Translations under genes and position numbers: made by a program
In this document: positions 13,501-27,574 of the stretch, piece after piece
Layout of the letters: every line of letters starts with the position of its first letter
How positions within the stretch are numbered: position 1 is the first letter of the stretch
Source: Nemertoderma westbladi
Lineage: Eukaryota > Xenacoelomorpha > Nemertodermatida > Nemertodermatidae
Reading direction: 5' to 3'
Length of the DNA: 64,000 nt
Assembly (NCBI GenBank): GCA_032718475.1
Contig: JAUCBJ010001551.1
Span: 62,001 to 126,000 of the forward strand
Notes under the pieces: model-generated
What the model saw: the letters and a program-made list of their open reading frames with translations, nothing else
Database searches by the model: none
What the model was told of the DNA's origin: nothing

Positions 13501-16500
13501 ACCTCTCTTCTCTATATTTGTTTCAGGTAATTCGAACTGCGCACATTCGTACATCTCTTCTCTATATTTGTCTCACGTAATTCGAACTGCGCACATTCGT
13601 ACATCTCTTCTCTATATTTGTCTCACGTAATTCGAACTGCGCACATTCGTACCTCTCTTCTCTATATTTGTCTCACGTAATTCGAACTGCGCACATTCGT
13701 ACCTCTCTTCTCTATATTTGTCTCACGTAATTCGAACTGCGCACATTCGTACTTCTCTTCTCTATATTTGTCTCAGGTAATTCGAACTGCGCACATTCGT
13801 ACCTCTCTTCTCTATATTTGTCTCACGTAATTCGAACTGCGCACATTCGTACCTCTCTTCTCTATATTTGTCTCACGTAATTCGAACTGCGCACATTCGT
13901 ACTTCTCTTCTCTATATTTGTCTCAGGTAATTCGAACTGCGCACATTCGTACCTCTCTTCTCTATATTTGTCTCACGTAATTCGAACTGCGCACATTCGT
14001 ACCTCTCTTCTCTATATTTGTCTCACGTAATTCGAACTGCGCACATTCGTACCTCTCTTCTCTATATTTGTCTCACGTAATTCGAACTGCGCACATTCGT
14101 ACCTCTCTTCTCTATATTTGTCTCACGTAATTCGAACTGCGCACATTCGCACTTCTCTTCTCTATATTTGTCTCACGTAATTCGAACTGCGCACATTCGT
14201 ACTTCTCTTCTCTATATTTGTCTCAGGTAATTCGAACTGCGCACATTCGTACCTCTCTTCTCTATATTTGTCTCACGTAATTCGAACTGCGCACATTCGT
14301 ACCTCTCTTCTCTATATTTGTCTCACGTAATTCGAACTGCGCACATTCGTACCTCTCTTCTCTATATTTGTCTCACGTAATTCGAACTGCGCACATTCGC
14401 ACTTCTCTTCTCTATATTTGTCTCACGTAATTCGAACTGCGCACATTCGTACTTCTCTTCTCTATATTTGTCTCAGGTAATTCGAACTGCGCACATTCGT
14501 ACCTCTCTTCTCTATATTTGTCTCACGTAATTCGAACTGCGCACATTCGTACCTCTCTTCTCTATATTTGTCTCACGTAATTCGAACTGCGCACATTCGT
14601 ACCTCTCTTCTCTATATTTGTCTCACGTAATTCGAACTGCGCACATTCGTACCTCTCTTCTCTATATTTGTCTCACGTAATTCGAACTGCGCACATTCGT
14701 ACATCTCTTCTCTATATTTGTCTCACGTAATTCGAACTGCGCACATTCGTACCTCTCTTCTCTATATTTGTCTCACGTAATTCGAACTGCGCACATTCGT
14801 ACTTCTCTTCTCTATATTTGTCTCAGGTAATTCGAACTGCGCACATTCGTACTTCTCTTCTCTATATTTGTCTCAGGTAATTCGAACTGCGCACATTCGT
14901 ACCTCTCTTCTCTATATTTGTCTCACGTAATTCGAACTGCGCACATTCGTACCTCTCTTCTCTATATTTGTCTCACGTAATTCGAACTGCGCACATTCGT
15001 ACCTCTCTTCTCTATATTTGTCTCACGTAATTCGAACTGCGCACATTCGTACCTCTCTTCTCTATATTTGTCTCACGTAATTCGAACTGCGCACATTCGT
15101 ACTTCTCTTCTCTATATTTGTCTCAGGTAATTCGAACTGCGCACATTCGTACATCTCTTCTCTATATTTGTCTCACGTAATTCGAACTGCGCACATTCGT
15201 ACTTCTCTTCTCTATATTTGTCTCAGGTAATTCGAACTGCGCACATTCGTACCTCTCTTCTCTATATTTGTCTCACGTAATTCGAACTGCGCACATTCGT
15301 ACCTCTCTTCTCTATATTTGTCTCACGTAATTCGAACTGCGCACATTCGTACTTCTCTTCTCTATATTTGTCTCAGGTAATTCGAACTGCGCACATTCGT
15401 ACCTCTCTTCTCTATATTTGTCTCAGGTAATTCGAACTGCGCACATTCGTACCTCTCTTCTCTATATTTGTCTCACGTAATTCGAACTGCGCACATTCGT
15501 ACCTCTCTTCTCTATATTTGTCTCACGTAATTCGAACTGCGCACATTCGTACCTCTCTTCTCTATATTTGTCTCACGTAATTCGAACTGCGCACATTCGT
15601 ACATCTCTTCTCTATATTTGTCTCACGTAATTCGAACTGCGCACATTCGTACCTCTCTTCTCTATATTTGTCTCAGGTAATTCGAACTGCGCACATTCGT
15701 ACTTCTCTTCTCTATATTTCTCTCACGTAATTCGAACTGCGCACATTCGTACCTCTCTTCTCTATATTTTTCTCACGTAATTCGAACTGCGCACATTCGT
15801 ACATCTCTTCTCTATATTTGTCTCACGTAATTCGAACTGCGCACATTCGTACATCTCTTCTCTATATTTGTCTCACGTAATTCGAACTGCGCACATTCGT
15901 ACCTCTCTTCTCTATATTTGTCTCACGTAATTCGAACTGCGCACATTCGTACTTCTCTTCTCTATATTTGTCTCAGGTAATTCGAACTGCGCACATTCGT
16001 ACCTCTCTTCTCTATATTTGTCTCACGTAATTCGAACTGCGCACATTCGTACCTCTCTTCTCTATATTTGTCTCACGTAATTCGAACTGCGCACATTCGT
16101 ACTTCTCTTCTCTATATTTGTCTCAGGTAATTCGAACTGCGCACATTCGTACCTCTCTTCTCTATATTTGTCTCACGTAATTCGAACTGCGCACATTCGT
16201 ACCTCTCTTCTCTATATTTGTCTCACGTAATTCGAACTGCGCACATTCGTACCTCTCTTCTCTATATTTGTCTCACGTAATTCGAACTGCGCACATTCGT
16301 ACCTCTCTTCTCTATATTTGTCTCACGTAATTCGAACTGCGCACATTCGTACCTCTCTTCTCTATATTTGTCTCACGTAATTCGAACTGCGCACATTCGT
16401 ACTTCTCTTCTCTATATTTGTCTCACGTAATTCGAACTGCGCACATTCGTACCTCTCTTCTCTATATTTGTCTCACGTAATTCGAACTGCGCACATTCGT

Positions 16501-16720
16501 ACCTCTCTTCTCTATATTTGTCTCACGTAATTCGAACTGCGCACATTCGTACCTCTCTTCTCTATATTTGTCTCACGTAATTCGAACTGCGCACATTCGT
16601 ACTTCTCTTCTCTATATTTGTCTCACGTAATTCGAACTGCGCACATTCGTACCTCTCTTCTCTATATTTGTCTCACGTAATTCGAACTGCGCACATTCGT
16701 ACCTCTCTTCTCTATATTTG
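7530..16720. repeat. 50-bp satellite, middle block (about 184 units)
   Basis: The same 50-bp unit as in the left block resumes at aattcgaactg. The first units repeat a variant order also seen before the LINE (acatttg unit, then a tgcac unit, then several gtacatctc units) with a period of seven units (350 bp), at about 4079, 7530 and 7880. A 1-bp deletion with base changes lies at 7777-7785. Further variants here include ttttctcac and ttctctcac units, clustered near 9300-13330, and cacataa units. The block runs to a 2-bp insertion at 16721-16730. Confidence 0.97.
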
Positions 16721-19700
16721 CTCCTCACGTAATTCGAACTGCGCACATTCGTACTTCTCTTCTCTATATTTGTCTCACGTAATTCGAACTGCGCACATTC
16801 GTACTTCTCTTCTCTATATTTGTCTCACGTAATTCGAACTGCGCACATTCGTACATCTCTTCTCTATATTTGTCTCACGTAATTCGAACTGCGCACATTC
16901 GTACCTCTCTTCTCTATATTTGTCTCACGTAATTCGAACTGCGCACATTCGTACCTCTCTTCTCTATATTTGTCTCACGTAATTCGAACTGCGCACATTC
17001 GTACCTCTCTTCTCTATATTTGTCTCACGTAATTCGAACTGCGCACATTCGTACTTCTCTTCTCTATATTTGTCTCACGTAATTCGAACTGCGCACATTC
17101 GTACTTCTCTTCTCTATATTTGTCTCACGTAATTCGAACTGCGCACATTCGTACCTCTCTTCTCTATATTTGTCTCACGTAATTCGAACTGCGCACATTC
17201 GTACCTCTCTTCTCTATATTTGTCTCACGTAATTCGAACTGCGCACATTCGTACTTCTCTTCTCTATATTTGTCTCACGTAATTCGAACTGCGCACATTC
17301 GTACTTCTCTTCTCTATATTTGTCTCACGTAATTCGAACTGCGCACATTCGTACTTCTCTTCTCTATATTTGTCTCACGTAATTCGAACTGCGCACATTC
17401 GTACCTCTCTTCTCTATATTTGTCTCACGTAATTCGAACTGCGCACATTCGTACTTCTCTTCTCTATATTTGTCTCACGTAATTCGAACTGCGCACATTC
17501 GTACCTCTCTTCTCTATATTTGTCTCACGTAATTCGAACTGCGCACATTCGTACTTCTCTTCTCTATATTTGTCTCACGTAATTCGAACTGCGCACATTC
17601 GTACCTCTCTTCTCTATATTTGTCTCACGTAATTCGAACTGCGCACATTCGTACCTCTCTTCTCTATATTTGTCTCACGTAATTCGAACTGCGCACATTC
17701 GTACCTCTCTTCTCTATATTTGTCTCACGTAATTCGAACTGCGCACATTCGTACCTCTCTTCTCTATATTTGTCTCACGTAATTCGAACTGCGCACATTC
17801 GTACTTCTCTTCTCTATATTTGTCTCACGTAATTCGAACTGCGCACATTCGTACCTCTCTTCTCTATATTTGTCTCACGTAATTCGAACTGCGCACATTC
17901 GTACTTCTCTTCTCTATATTTGTCTCACGTAATTCGAACTGCGCACATTCGTACTTCTCTTCTCTATATTTGTCTCACGTAATTCGAACTGCGCACATTC
18001 GTACTTCTCTTCTCTATATTTGTCTCACGTAATTCGAACTGCGCACATTCGTACTTCTCTTCTCTATATTTGTCTCACGTAATTCGAACTGCGCACATTC
18101 GTACTTCTCTTCTCTATATTTGTCTCACGTAATTCGAACTGCGCACATTCGTACCTCTCTTCTCTATATTTGTCTCACGTAATTCGAACTGCGCACATTC
18201 GTACTTCTCTTCTCTATATTTGTCTCACGTAATTCGAACTGCGCACATTCGTACTTCTCTTCTCTATATTTGTCTCACGTAATTCGAACTGCGCACATTC
18301 GTACTTCTCTTCTCTATATTTGTCTCACGTAATTCGAACTGCGCACATTCGTACCTCTCTTCTCTATATTTGTCTCACGTAATTCGAACTGCGCACATTC
18401 GTACTTCTCTTCTCTATATTTGTCTCACGTAATTCGAACTGCGCACATTCGTACCTCTCTTCTCTATATTTGTCTCACGTAATTCGAACTGCGCACATTC
18501 GTACCTCTCTTCTCTATATTTGTCTCACGTAATTCGAACTGCGCACATTCGTACCTCTCTTCTCTATATTTGTCTCACGTAATTCGAACTGCGCACATTC
18601 GTACCTCTCTTCTCTATATTTGTCTCACGTAATTCGAACTGCGCACATTCGTACTTCTCTTCTCTATATTTGTCTCACGTAATTCGAACTGCGCACATTC
18701 GTACCTCTCTTCTCTATATTTGTCTCACGTAATTCGAACTGCGCACATTCGTACTTCTCTTCTCTATATTTGTCTCACGTAATTCGAACTGCGCACATTC
18801 GTACCTCTCTTCTCTATATTTGTCTCACGTAATTCGAACTGCGCACATTCGTACCTCTCTTCTCTATATTTGTCTCACGTAATTCGAACTGCGCACATTC
18901 GTACCTCTCTTCTCTATATTTGTCTCACGTAATTCGAACTGCGCACATTCGTACTTCTCTTCTCTATATTTGTCTCACGTAATTCGAACTGCGCACATTC
19001 GTACCTCTCTTCTCTATATTTGTCTCACGTAATTCGAACTGCGCACATTCGTACTTCTCTTCTCTATATTTGTCTCACGTAATTCGAACTGCGCACATTC
19101 GTACCTCTCTTCTCTATATTTGTCTCACGTAATTCGAACTGCGCACATTCGTACCTCTCTTCTCTATATTTGTCTCACGTAATTCGAACTGCGCACATTC
19201 GTACTTCTCTTCTCTATATTTGTCTCACGTAATTCGAACTGCGCACATTCGTACTTCTCTTCTCTATATTTGTCTCACGTAATTCGAACTGCGCACATTC
19301 GTACTTCTCTTCTCTATATTTGTCTCACGTAATTCGAACTGCGCACATTCGTACCTCTCTTCTCTATATTTGTCTCACGTAATTCGAACTGCGCACATTC
19401 GTACCTCTCTTCTCTATATTTGTCTCACGTAATTCGAACTGCGCACATTCGTACCTCTCTTCTCTATATTTGTCTCACGTAATTCGAACTGCGCACATTC
19501 GTACCTCTCTTCTCTATATTTGTCTCACGTAATTCGAACTGCGCACATTCGTACCTCTCTTCTCTATATTTGTCTCACGTAATTCGAACTGCGCACATTC
19601 GTACCTCTCTTCTCTATATTTGTCTCACGTAATTCGAACTGCGCACATTCGTACCTCTCTTCTCTATATTTGTCTCACGTAATTCGAACTGCGCACATTC

Positions 19701-22700
19701 GTACCTCTCTTCTCTATATTTGTCTCACGTAATTCGAACTGCGCACATTCGTACCTCTCTTCTCTATATTTGTCTCACGTAATTCGAACTGCGCACATTC
19801 GTACTTCTCTTCTCTATATTTGTCTCACGTAATTCGAACTGCGCACATTCGTACCTCTCTTCTCTATATTTGTCTCACGTAATTCGAACTGCGCACATTC
19901 GTACTTCTCTTCTCTATATTTGTCTCACGTAATTCGAACTGCGCACATTCGTACCTCTCTTCTCTATATTTGTCTCACGTAATTCGAACTGCGCACATTC
20001 GTACCTCTCTTCTCTATATTTGTCTCACGTAATTCGAACTGCGCACATTCGTACCTCTCTTCTCTATATTTGTCTCACGTAATTCGAACTGCGCACATTC
20101 GTACCTCTCTTCTCTATATTTGTCTCACGTAATTCGAACTGCGCACATTCGTACCTCTCTTCTCTATATTTGTCTCACGTAATTCGAACTGCGCACATTC
20201 GTACCTCTCTTCTCTATATTTGTCTCACGTAATTCGAACTGCGCACATTCGTACTTCTCTTCTCTATATTTGTCTCACGTAATTCGAACTGCGCACATTC
20301 GTACCTCTCTTCTCTATATTTGTCTCACGTAATTCGAACTGCGCACATTCGTACCTCTCTTCTCTATATTTGTCTCACGTAATTCGAACTGCGCACATTC
20401 GTACCTCTCTTCTCTATATTTGTCTCACGTAATTCGAACTGCGCACATTCGTACTTCTCTTCTCTATATTTGTCTCACGTAATTCGAACTGCGCACATTC
20501 GTACTTCTCTTCTCTATATTTGTCTCACGTAATTCGAACTGCGCACATTCGTACCTCTCTTCTCTATATTTGTCTCACGTAATTCGAACTGCGCACATTC
20601 GTACCTCTCTTCTCTATATTTGTCTCACGTAATTCGAACTGCGCACATTCGTACCTCTCTTCTCTATATTTGTCTCACGTAATTCGAACTGCGCACATTC
20701 GTACCTCTCTTCTCTATATTTGTCTCACGTAATTCGAACTGCGCACATTCGTACTTCTCTTCTCTATATTTGTCTCACGTAATTCGAACTGCGCACATTC
20801 GTACCTCTCTTCTCTATATTTGTCTCACGTAATTCGAACTGCGCACATTCGTACCTCTCTTCTCTATATTTGTCTCACGTAATTCGAACTGCGCACATTC
20901 GTACCTCTCTTCTCTATATTTGTCTCACGTAATTCGAACTGCGCACATTCGTACCTCTCTTCTCTATATTTGTCTCACGTAATTCGAACTGCGCACATTC
21001 GTACTTCTCTTCTCTATATTTGTCTCACGTAATTCGAACTGCGCACATTCGTACCTCTCTTCTCTATATTTGTCTCACGTAATTCGAACTGCGCACATTC
21101 GTACTTCTCTTCTCTATATTTGTCTCACGTAATTCGAACTGCGCACATTCGTACTTCTCTTCTCTATATTTGTCTCACGTAATTCGAACTGCGCACATTC
21201 GTACCTCTCTTCTCTATATTTGTCTCACGTAATTCGAACTGCGCACATTCGTACTTCTCTTCTCTATATTTGTCTCACGTAATTCGAACTGCGCACATTC
21301 GTACTTCTCTTCTCTATATTTGTCTCACGTAATTCGAACTGCGCACATTCGTACTTCTCTTCTCTATATTTGTCTCACGTAATTCGAACTGCGCACATTC
21401 GTACTTCTCTTCTCTATATTTGTCTCACGTAATTCGAACTGCGCACATTCGTACTTCTCTTCTCTATATTTGTCTCACGTAATTCGAACTGCGCACATTC
21501 GTACCTCTCTTCTCTATATTTGTCTCACGTAATTCGAACTGCGCACATTCGTACTTCTCTTCTCTATATTTGTCTCACGTAATTCGAACTGCGCACATTC
21601 GTACCTCTCTTCTCTATATTTGTCTCACGTAATTCGAACTGCGCACATTCGTACTTCTCTTCTCTATATTTGTCTCACGTAATTCGAACTGCGCACATTC
21701 GTACTTCTCTTCTCTATATTTGTCTCACGTAATTCGAACTGCGCACATTCGTACCTCTCTTCTCTATATTTGTCTCACGTAATTCGAACTGCGCACATTC
21801 GTACCTCTCTTCTCTATATTTGTTTCAGGTAATTCGAACTGCGCACATTCGTACTTCTCTTCTCTATATTTGTCTCACGTAATTCGAACTGCGCACATTC
21901 GTACCTCTCTTCTCTATATTTGTCTCACGTAATTCGAACTGCGCACATTCGTACCTCTCTTCTCTATATTTGTCTCACGTAATTCGAACTGCGCACATTC
22001 GTACCTCTCTTCTCTATATTTGTCTCACGTAATTCGGATTGCGCACATTCGTACCTCTCTTCTCTATATTTGTCTCAGGTAATTCGAACTGCGCACATTC
22101 GTACCTCTCTTCTCTATATTTGTCTCACGTAATTCGAACTGTGCACATTCGTACATCTCTTCTCTATATTTGTCTCACGTAATTCGAACTGCGCACATTC
22201 GTACATCTCTTCTCTATATTTGTCTCACGTAATTCGAACTGCGCACATTCGTACTTCTCTTCTCTATATTTGTCTCACGTAATTCGAACTGCGCACATTC
22301 GTACTTCTCTTCTCTATATTTGTCTCACGTAATTCGAACTGCGCACATTCGTACCTCTCTTCTCTATATTTGTCTCACGTAATTCGAACTGCGCACATTC
22401 GCACTTCTCTTCTCTATATTTGTCTCACGTAATTCGAACTGCGCACATTCGTACCTCTCTTCTCTATATTTGTCTCACGTAATTCGAACTGCGCACATTC
22501 GCACTTCTCTTCTCTATATTTGTCTCACGTAATTCGAACTGCGCACATTCGTACTTCTCTTCTCTATATTTGTCTCACGTAATTCGAACTGCGCACATTC
22601 GTACCTCTCTTCTCTATATTTGTCTCACGTAATTCGAACTGCGCACATTCGTACCTCTCTTCTCTATATTTGTCTCACGTAATTCGAACTGCGCACATTC

Positions 22701-24873
22701 GTACCTCTCTTCTCTATATTTGTTTCAGGTAATTCGAACTGCGCACATTCGTACTTCTCTTCTCTATATTTGTCTCACGTAATTCGAACTGCGCACATTC
22801 GTACCTCTCTTCTCTATATTTGTCTCACGTAATTCGAACTGCGCACATTCGTACTTCTCTTCTCTATATTTGTCTCACGTAATTCGAACTGCGCACATTC
22901 GTACCTCTCTTCTCTATATTTGTCTCACGTAATTCGAACTGCGCACATTCGCACTTCTCTTCTCTATATTTGTCTCACGTAATTCGAACTGCGCACATTC
23001 GTACTTCTCTTCTCTATATTTGTCTCACGTAATTCGAACTGCGCACATTCGTACCTCTCTTCTCTATATTTGTCTCACGTAATTCGAACTGCGCACATTC
23101 GTACCTCTCTTCTCTATATTTGTCTCACGTAATTCGAACTGCGCACATTCGTACTTCTCTTCTCTATATTTGTCTCACGTAATTCGAACTGCGCACATTC
23201 GTACTTCTCTTCTCTATATTTGTCTCACGTAATTCGAACTGCGCACATTCGTACCTCTCTTCTCTATATTTGTCTCACGTAATTCGAACTGCGCACATTC
23301 GCACCTCTCTTCTCTATATTTGTCTCACGTAATTCGAACTGCGCACATTCGTACCTCTCTTCTCTATATTTGTCTCACGTAATTCGAACTGCGCACATTC
23401 GTACCTCTCTTCTCTATATTTGTCTCACGTAATTCGAACTGCGCACATTCGCACTTCTCTTCTCTATATTTGTCTCAGGTAATTCGAACTGCGCATATTC
23501 GTACTTCTCTTCTCTATATTTGTCTCACGTAATTCGAACTGCGCACATTCGCACTTCTCTTCTCTATATTTGTCTCACGTAATTCGAACTGCGCACATTC
23601 GTACCTCTCTTCTCTATATTTGTCTCACGTAATTTGAACTGCGCACATTCGCACCTCTCTTCTCTATATTTGTCTCACGTAATTCGAACTGCGCACATTC
23701 GTACTTCTCTTCTCTATATTTGTCTCACGTAATTCGAACTGCGCACATTCGTACCTCTCTTCTCTATATTTGTCTCACGTAATTCGAACTGCGCACATTC
23801 GTACTTCTCTTCTCTATATTTGTCTCACGTAATTCGAACTGCGCACATTCGTACTTCTCTTCTCTATATTTGTCTCACGTAATTCGAACTGTGCACATTC
23901 GTACCTCTCTTCTCTATATTTGTCTCACGTAATTCGAACTGCGCACATTCGTACCTCTCTTCTCTATATTTGTCTCACGTAATTCGAACTGCGCACATTC
24001 GTACTTCTCTTCTCTATATTTGTCTCAGGTAATTCGAACTGCGCACATTCGTACCTCTCTTCTCTATATTTGTCTCACGTAATTCGAACTGCGCACATTC
24101 GTACTTCTCTTCTCTATATTTGTCTCAGGTAATTCGAACTGCGCACATTCGTACATCTCTTCTCTATATTTGTCTCACGTAATTCGAACTACGCACATTC
24201 GTACTTCTCTTCTCTATATTTGTCTCACGTAATTCGAACTGCGCACATTCGTACTTCTCTTCTCTATATTTGTCTCACGTAATTCGAACTGCGCACATTC
24301 GTACTTCTCTTCTCTATATTTGTCTCACGTAATTCGAACTGCGCACATTCGTACCTCTCTTCTCTATATTTGTCTCACGTAATTCGAACTGCGCACATTC
24401 GTACCTCTCTTCTCTATATTTGTCTCACGTAATTCGAACTGCGCACATTCGTACATCTCTTCTCTATATTTGTCTCACGTAATTCGAACTGCGCACATTC
24501 GTACCTCTCTTCTCTATATTTGTCTCACGTAATTCGAACTGCGCACATTCGTACCTCTCTTCTCTATATTTGTCTCACGTAATTCGAACTGCGCACATTC
24601 GTACCTCTCTTCTCTATATTTGTCTCACGTAATTCGAACTGCGCACATTCGTACCTCTCTTCTCTATATTTGTCTCACGTAATTCGAACTGCGCACATTC
24701 GTACCTCTCTTCTCTATATTTGTCTCACGTAATTCGAACTGCGCACATTCGTACCTCTCTTCTCTATATTTGTCTCACGTAATTCGAACTGCGCACATTC
24801 GTACCTCTCTTCTCTATATTTGTCTCACGTAATTCGAACTGCGCACATTCGTACCTCTCTTCTCTATATTTGT
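16721..24873. repeat. 50-bp satellite, right block (about 163 units)
   Basis: After the +2 irregularity gctcctcacgt at about 16720-16730 the array continues in a new register. From about 16900 to 21820 it is very uniform: nearly every unit ends cac before gtaatt, and the base after gtac is almost only c or t. From about 21830 the older variants (cag, ggattg, tgcac, gcacttc) return. The last unit breaks off at ctctatatttgttta near 24873 and unique AT-rich DNA follows. No gene is seen. Confidence 0.97.
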
Positions 24874-25189
24874 TTATGCATTTAAATCAGATAGGAAAGC
24901 TTAGCCGGGTATTCGTCATATATATGTGACGAATTTCTGATTGTACCCATATTTAATCCTGCTTACGAATTTTATTTATCTATATATATATATTATGTTA
25001 TTTAGTCTACGTTTAAGAGTTATATATTATCACTTATCAGCGATCTAAATAGTTATTGCCAAATAAACCCACACCATCGTGTCAAAGTTATATATTATGT
25101 ACGTATAATTATTTGATTCTTGCTTTCTTATTATCAACTGTAAACTTCTCGTCAAAAATATGACTTTACTATTATAACATTTATATTAC
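24874..25189. other. AT-rich unique stretch, no gene seen
   Basis: It joins the satellite to a SINE head. An inverted repeat, attcgtca and tgacgaat around a tatatatg loop, lies near 24909-24932, and an AT microsatellite near 24981-24994. No open frame or exon-like segment stands out. Confidence 0.6.
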
Positions 25190-25315
25190 ATGTGGTCTAG
25201 TGGTGTCTTTCCTGGGCTTCCAATTAGGAATCCCTGGTTCGATCCCTAGATGTGGCAGCATTGTTTGGGCATAGTGCTTTAAATCTGCAGCCCTGGCTTT
25301 CGTCCTTCGGTGGTA
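25190..25315 (+). mobile_element. tRNA-derived SINE head
   Basis: Internal polymerase III promoter boxes are visible: an A box tggtctagtgg at 25193-25203 and a B box ggttcgatccc at 25236-25246, spaced as in a tRNA. A body with cgtccttcgg near 25301 follows, of the kind seen in many marine-invertebrate SINEs. The region does not fold as a complete functional tRNA and is followed at once by a minisatellite. Confidence 0.65.
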
Positions 25316-25337
25316 GATAAATGGACACCAAGGCAAC

Positions 25338-26200
25338 TTGGAAAACTTTACTGTGGAAGATCACCCATGGTGGTGAACAGGCATTCCTTTAGGAAACAAA
25401 TTGGAATGGTTTACTGTGGAAGATCGCCCATGGTAGTGAGCAGGCATTCCTTTAGGAAACAGAGTGGAAGGGTTTACTGTGGAAGATCACCCATGGTGGT
25501 GGACAGGCATTCCTTTAAGAAACAGTGTGGAAGGGTTTACTATGGAAGATCACCCATGGTGGTGAACAGGCATTCCATTGGGAAACAGAGAGGAAGAGTT
25601 TACTGTGGAAGATCACCCATGGCGGTGAACAGGCATTCCTTTAGGAAACAGAGTGGAAGGGTTTACTGTGGAAGATCACCCATGGCGGTGAACAGGCATT
25701 CCTTTGGGAAACAGTGGAAGGGTTTACTGTGGAAGATCTCCCATGGTGGTGAACAGGCATTCCTTTGGGAAACAGTGGAAGGGTTTACTGTGGAAGATCA
25801 CCCATGGTGGTGAACAGGCATTCCTTTAGGAAACAGAATGGAAGGGTTTACTGTGGATGATCACCCATGGCGGTGAACAGGCATTCCTTAAGGAAACTGA
25901 GTGTAAGGGTTTACTGTGGATGATCACCCATGGCGGTGAACAGGCATTCCTTTGGGAAACAAAGTGAAAGGGTTTACTGTGGAAGATCTCCCATGGTGGT
26001 GAACAGGCATTCCTTTGGGAAACAGTGGAAGGGTTTACTGTGGAAGATCACCCATGGTGGTGAACAGGCATTCCTTTAGGAAACAGAATGGAAGGGTTTA
26101 CTGTGGATGATCACCCATGGCGGTGAACAGGCATTCCTTAAGGAAACAGAGTGGAAGGGTTTACTGTGGAAGATCACCCATGGCGGTGAACAGGCATTCC
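25338..26200. repeat. 63-bp minisatellite (about 14 copies)
   Basis: Units of 60-64 bp contain aggcattcctttaggaaac and actgtggaagatcaccc. Because 63 is a multiple of three, one frame stays open through the first eight copies (a 21-residue repeat containing GRVYCGRSPMVV). Later copies lose two bases at aaacagtgg and break the frame, so I treat it as non-coding. It begins about 25 bases after the SINE body. Confidence 0.9.
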
Positions 26201-27099
26201 CTCGCTTAACGAGCCTAAAAGATTCTCCCATTCCCATTCAGATAAGAAAATTAAAGCCGTCCAATTTACTTTCGTATTCCTATTAGTTACAATTTTAATT
26301 TCCATTACACTATTTCCCTGACATTTACGGATTTTCTGACCAAACTATCTGATACATTTTTGTCTTATTTACATTAGTAGAATCATTAGTCAATATTACA
26401 CATATACAGTACATACACCAATAGCTAAGTAGATACGGGTGTAGTTTAGTTTGCCGAAAGTAATTGGTAGGCCATAAGCGCATAAATTTAATCATTTTTC
26501 CCCTGAAACTTTCTTTCTGATATCAAATATGAAGCTGTCGGAATTCAGCAACCAATTCAATGATATTAAATTAATGAATGTCCTAAAATTTATCAAAACA
26601 TTTATGTAATGTTGTACATTCGGCAATTCACGGTAAATAGAAACCAGATGTTTGGTACGTATGATTATTTTTTATCTAATCGTATAAATATTGATCTTGT
26701 TTGATTTGGCAACTTAAACTTCAACCTTTACCTTTCTTTTTATTTAATTACAAATCATAATGATACAAATCGTTTGAACTAATTAATACATTGCATTCAA
26801 GTAACAATAACAACAATTGTAATCCATTAATTATTTAATTATTTTTCAAAGAGTGCCGGTAATGGAATATTACTTTGATATGTTACTATCGACTTTTACA
26901 GATAAATTATTTAAGGTGATTGTATTGTTTTGTACTTTAATTGTTAATTAATCTTAATTTATTTAACTGGCACGTATTGGTACAAATTCCACAGCATAAG
27001 TCAATAAAATGATTAAGTAAATGTTATTCCGAAGTCATTTAATCTGAGGCATACATTAATCGGTAGACCTTTTAAAAAAAACTTGTTAATAACTACAGT
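26201..27099. other. AT-rich intergenic or intronic DNA, nothing recognised
   Basis: About 900 bp of AT-rich sequence without an exon-like segment or tandem repeat. It could be part of a long first intron of the MST gene, since the start exon of that gene was not found downstream, but this is not shown. Confidence 0.5.
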
Positions 27100-27462
27100 A
27101 TGCATAGTAGTCGTAGAGTCAGCACTCCATCGCCAATAATATCGGCGGCTCGCAAAGACATCCCAGATACGGCGGTTCCTGCTAAATTAACCGTATCGCA
27201 GCTGATATCGCAATGGGAGAGATGGAACGAGGTCTGTCGTATTCAGCACAAATACAGTACCATTCCTAAATCGAATCTAACTAGACCACGATCTACTCCA
27301 ATAATTACTCTTTCCAACACCAACACTGTAGATGTAGAAGCAGCCAATCAAGTTACCAGGTTTGTTGCACGCCTTGTGATTCTTGGTTTTATTCAGGATA
27401 TAAAAGTTCATACAGCACAAACACGAGTTAAAGAATTCGTAATAGACGGCCAAGTACAGTAG
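27100..27462 (+). CDS. Small ORF or exon candidate, unknown
   Basis: A 120-codon ATG-initiated frame. The first 75 residues look like real coding sequence: mixed composition, many arginines and serines, and a tryptophan-containing helix-like stretch, LISQWERWNEVCRIQHKYS. The codon pattern is less AT-skewed than the flanks. The tail after about residue 78 looks intronic, and gtagatgt near 27326 could serve as a donor. I do not recognise the family. It may be a first exon, a transposon fragment or chance; it does not match the N-terminus expected for MST kinases. Confidence 0.25.
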   Translation: MHSSRRVSTPSPIISAARKDIPDTAVPAKLTVSQLISQWERWNEVCRIQHKYSTIPKSNLTRPRSTPIITLSNTNTVDVEAANQVTRFVARLVILGFIQDIKVHTAQTRVKEFVIDGQVQ

Positions 27463-27574
27463 GTTTGAGCACAGTGGCAGCAGATGATGGTATTGGCAGG
27501 TGGGAGGCCATAAGGGGGTATATTGCTTACATACAAGGTATCCTGGTAGTGTTTCCATGTCTACCTTTTACTTG

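Noticed and set aside
621-24873. CRISPR-like array
   Set aside because: Units are contiguous without unique spacers and the sequence is clearly animal; it is a satellite.
621-24873. Centromere or telomere call for the satellite
   Set aside because: The unit and length alone do not show this, and single-copy genes lie close by.
25190-25260. Functional tRNA gene
   Set aside because: A and B boxes are present but the arms do not pair as a complete cloverleaf; SINE head preferred. The same applies at 27575 and 53723.
25310-25813. 167-codon frame as a repeat protein
   Set aside because: It consists of the 63-bp minisatellite, later copies carry frame-breaking deletions, and the frame does not begin at an ATG.
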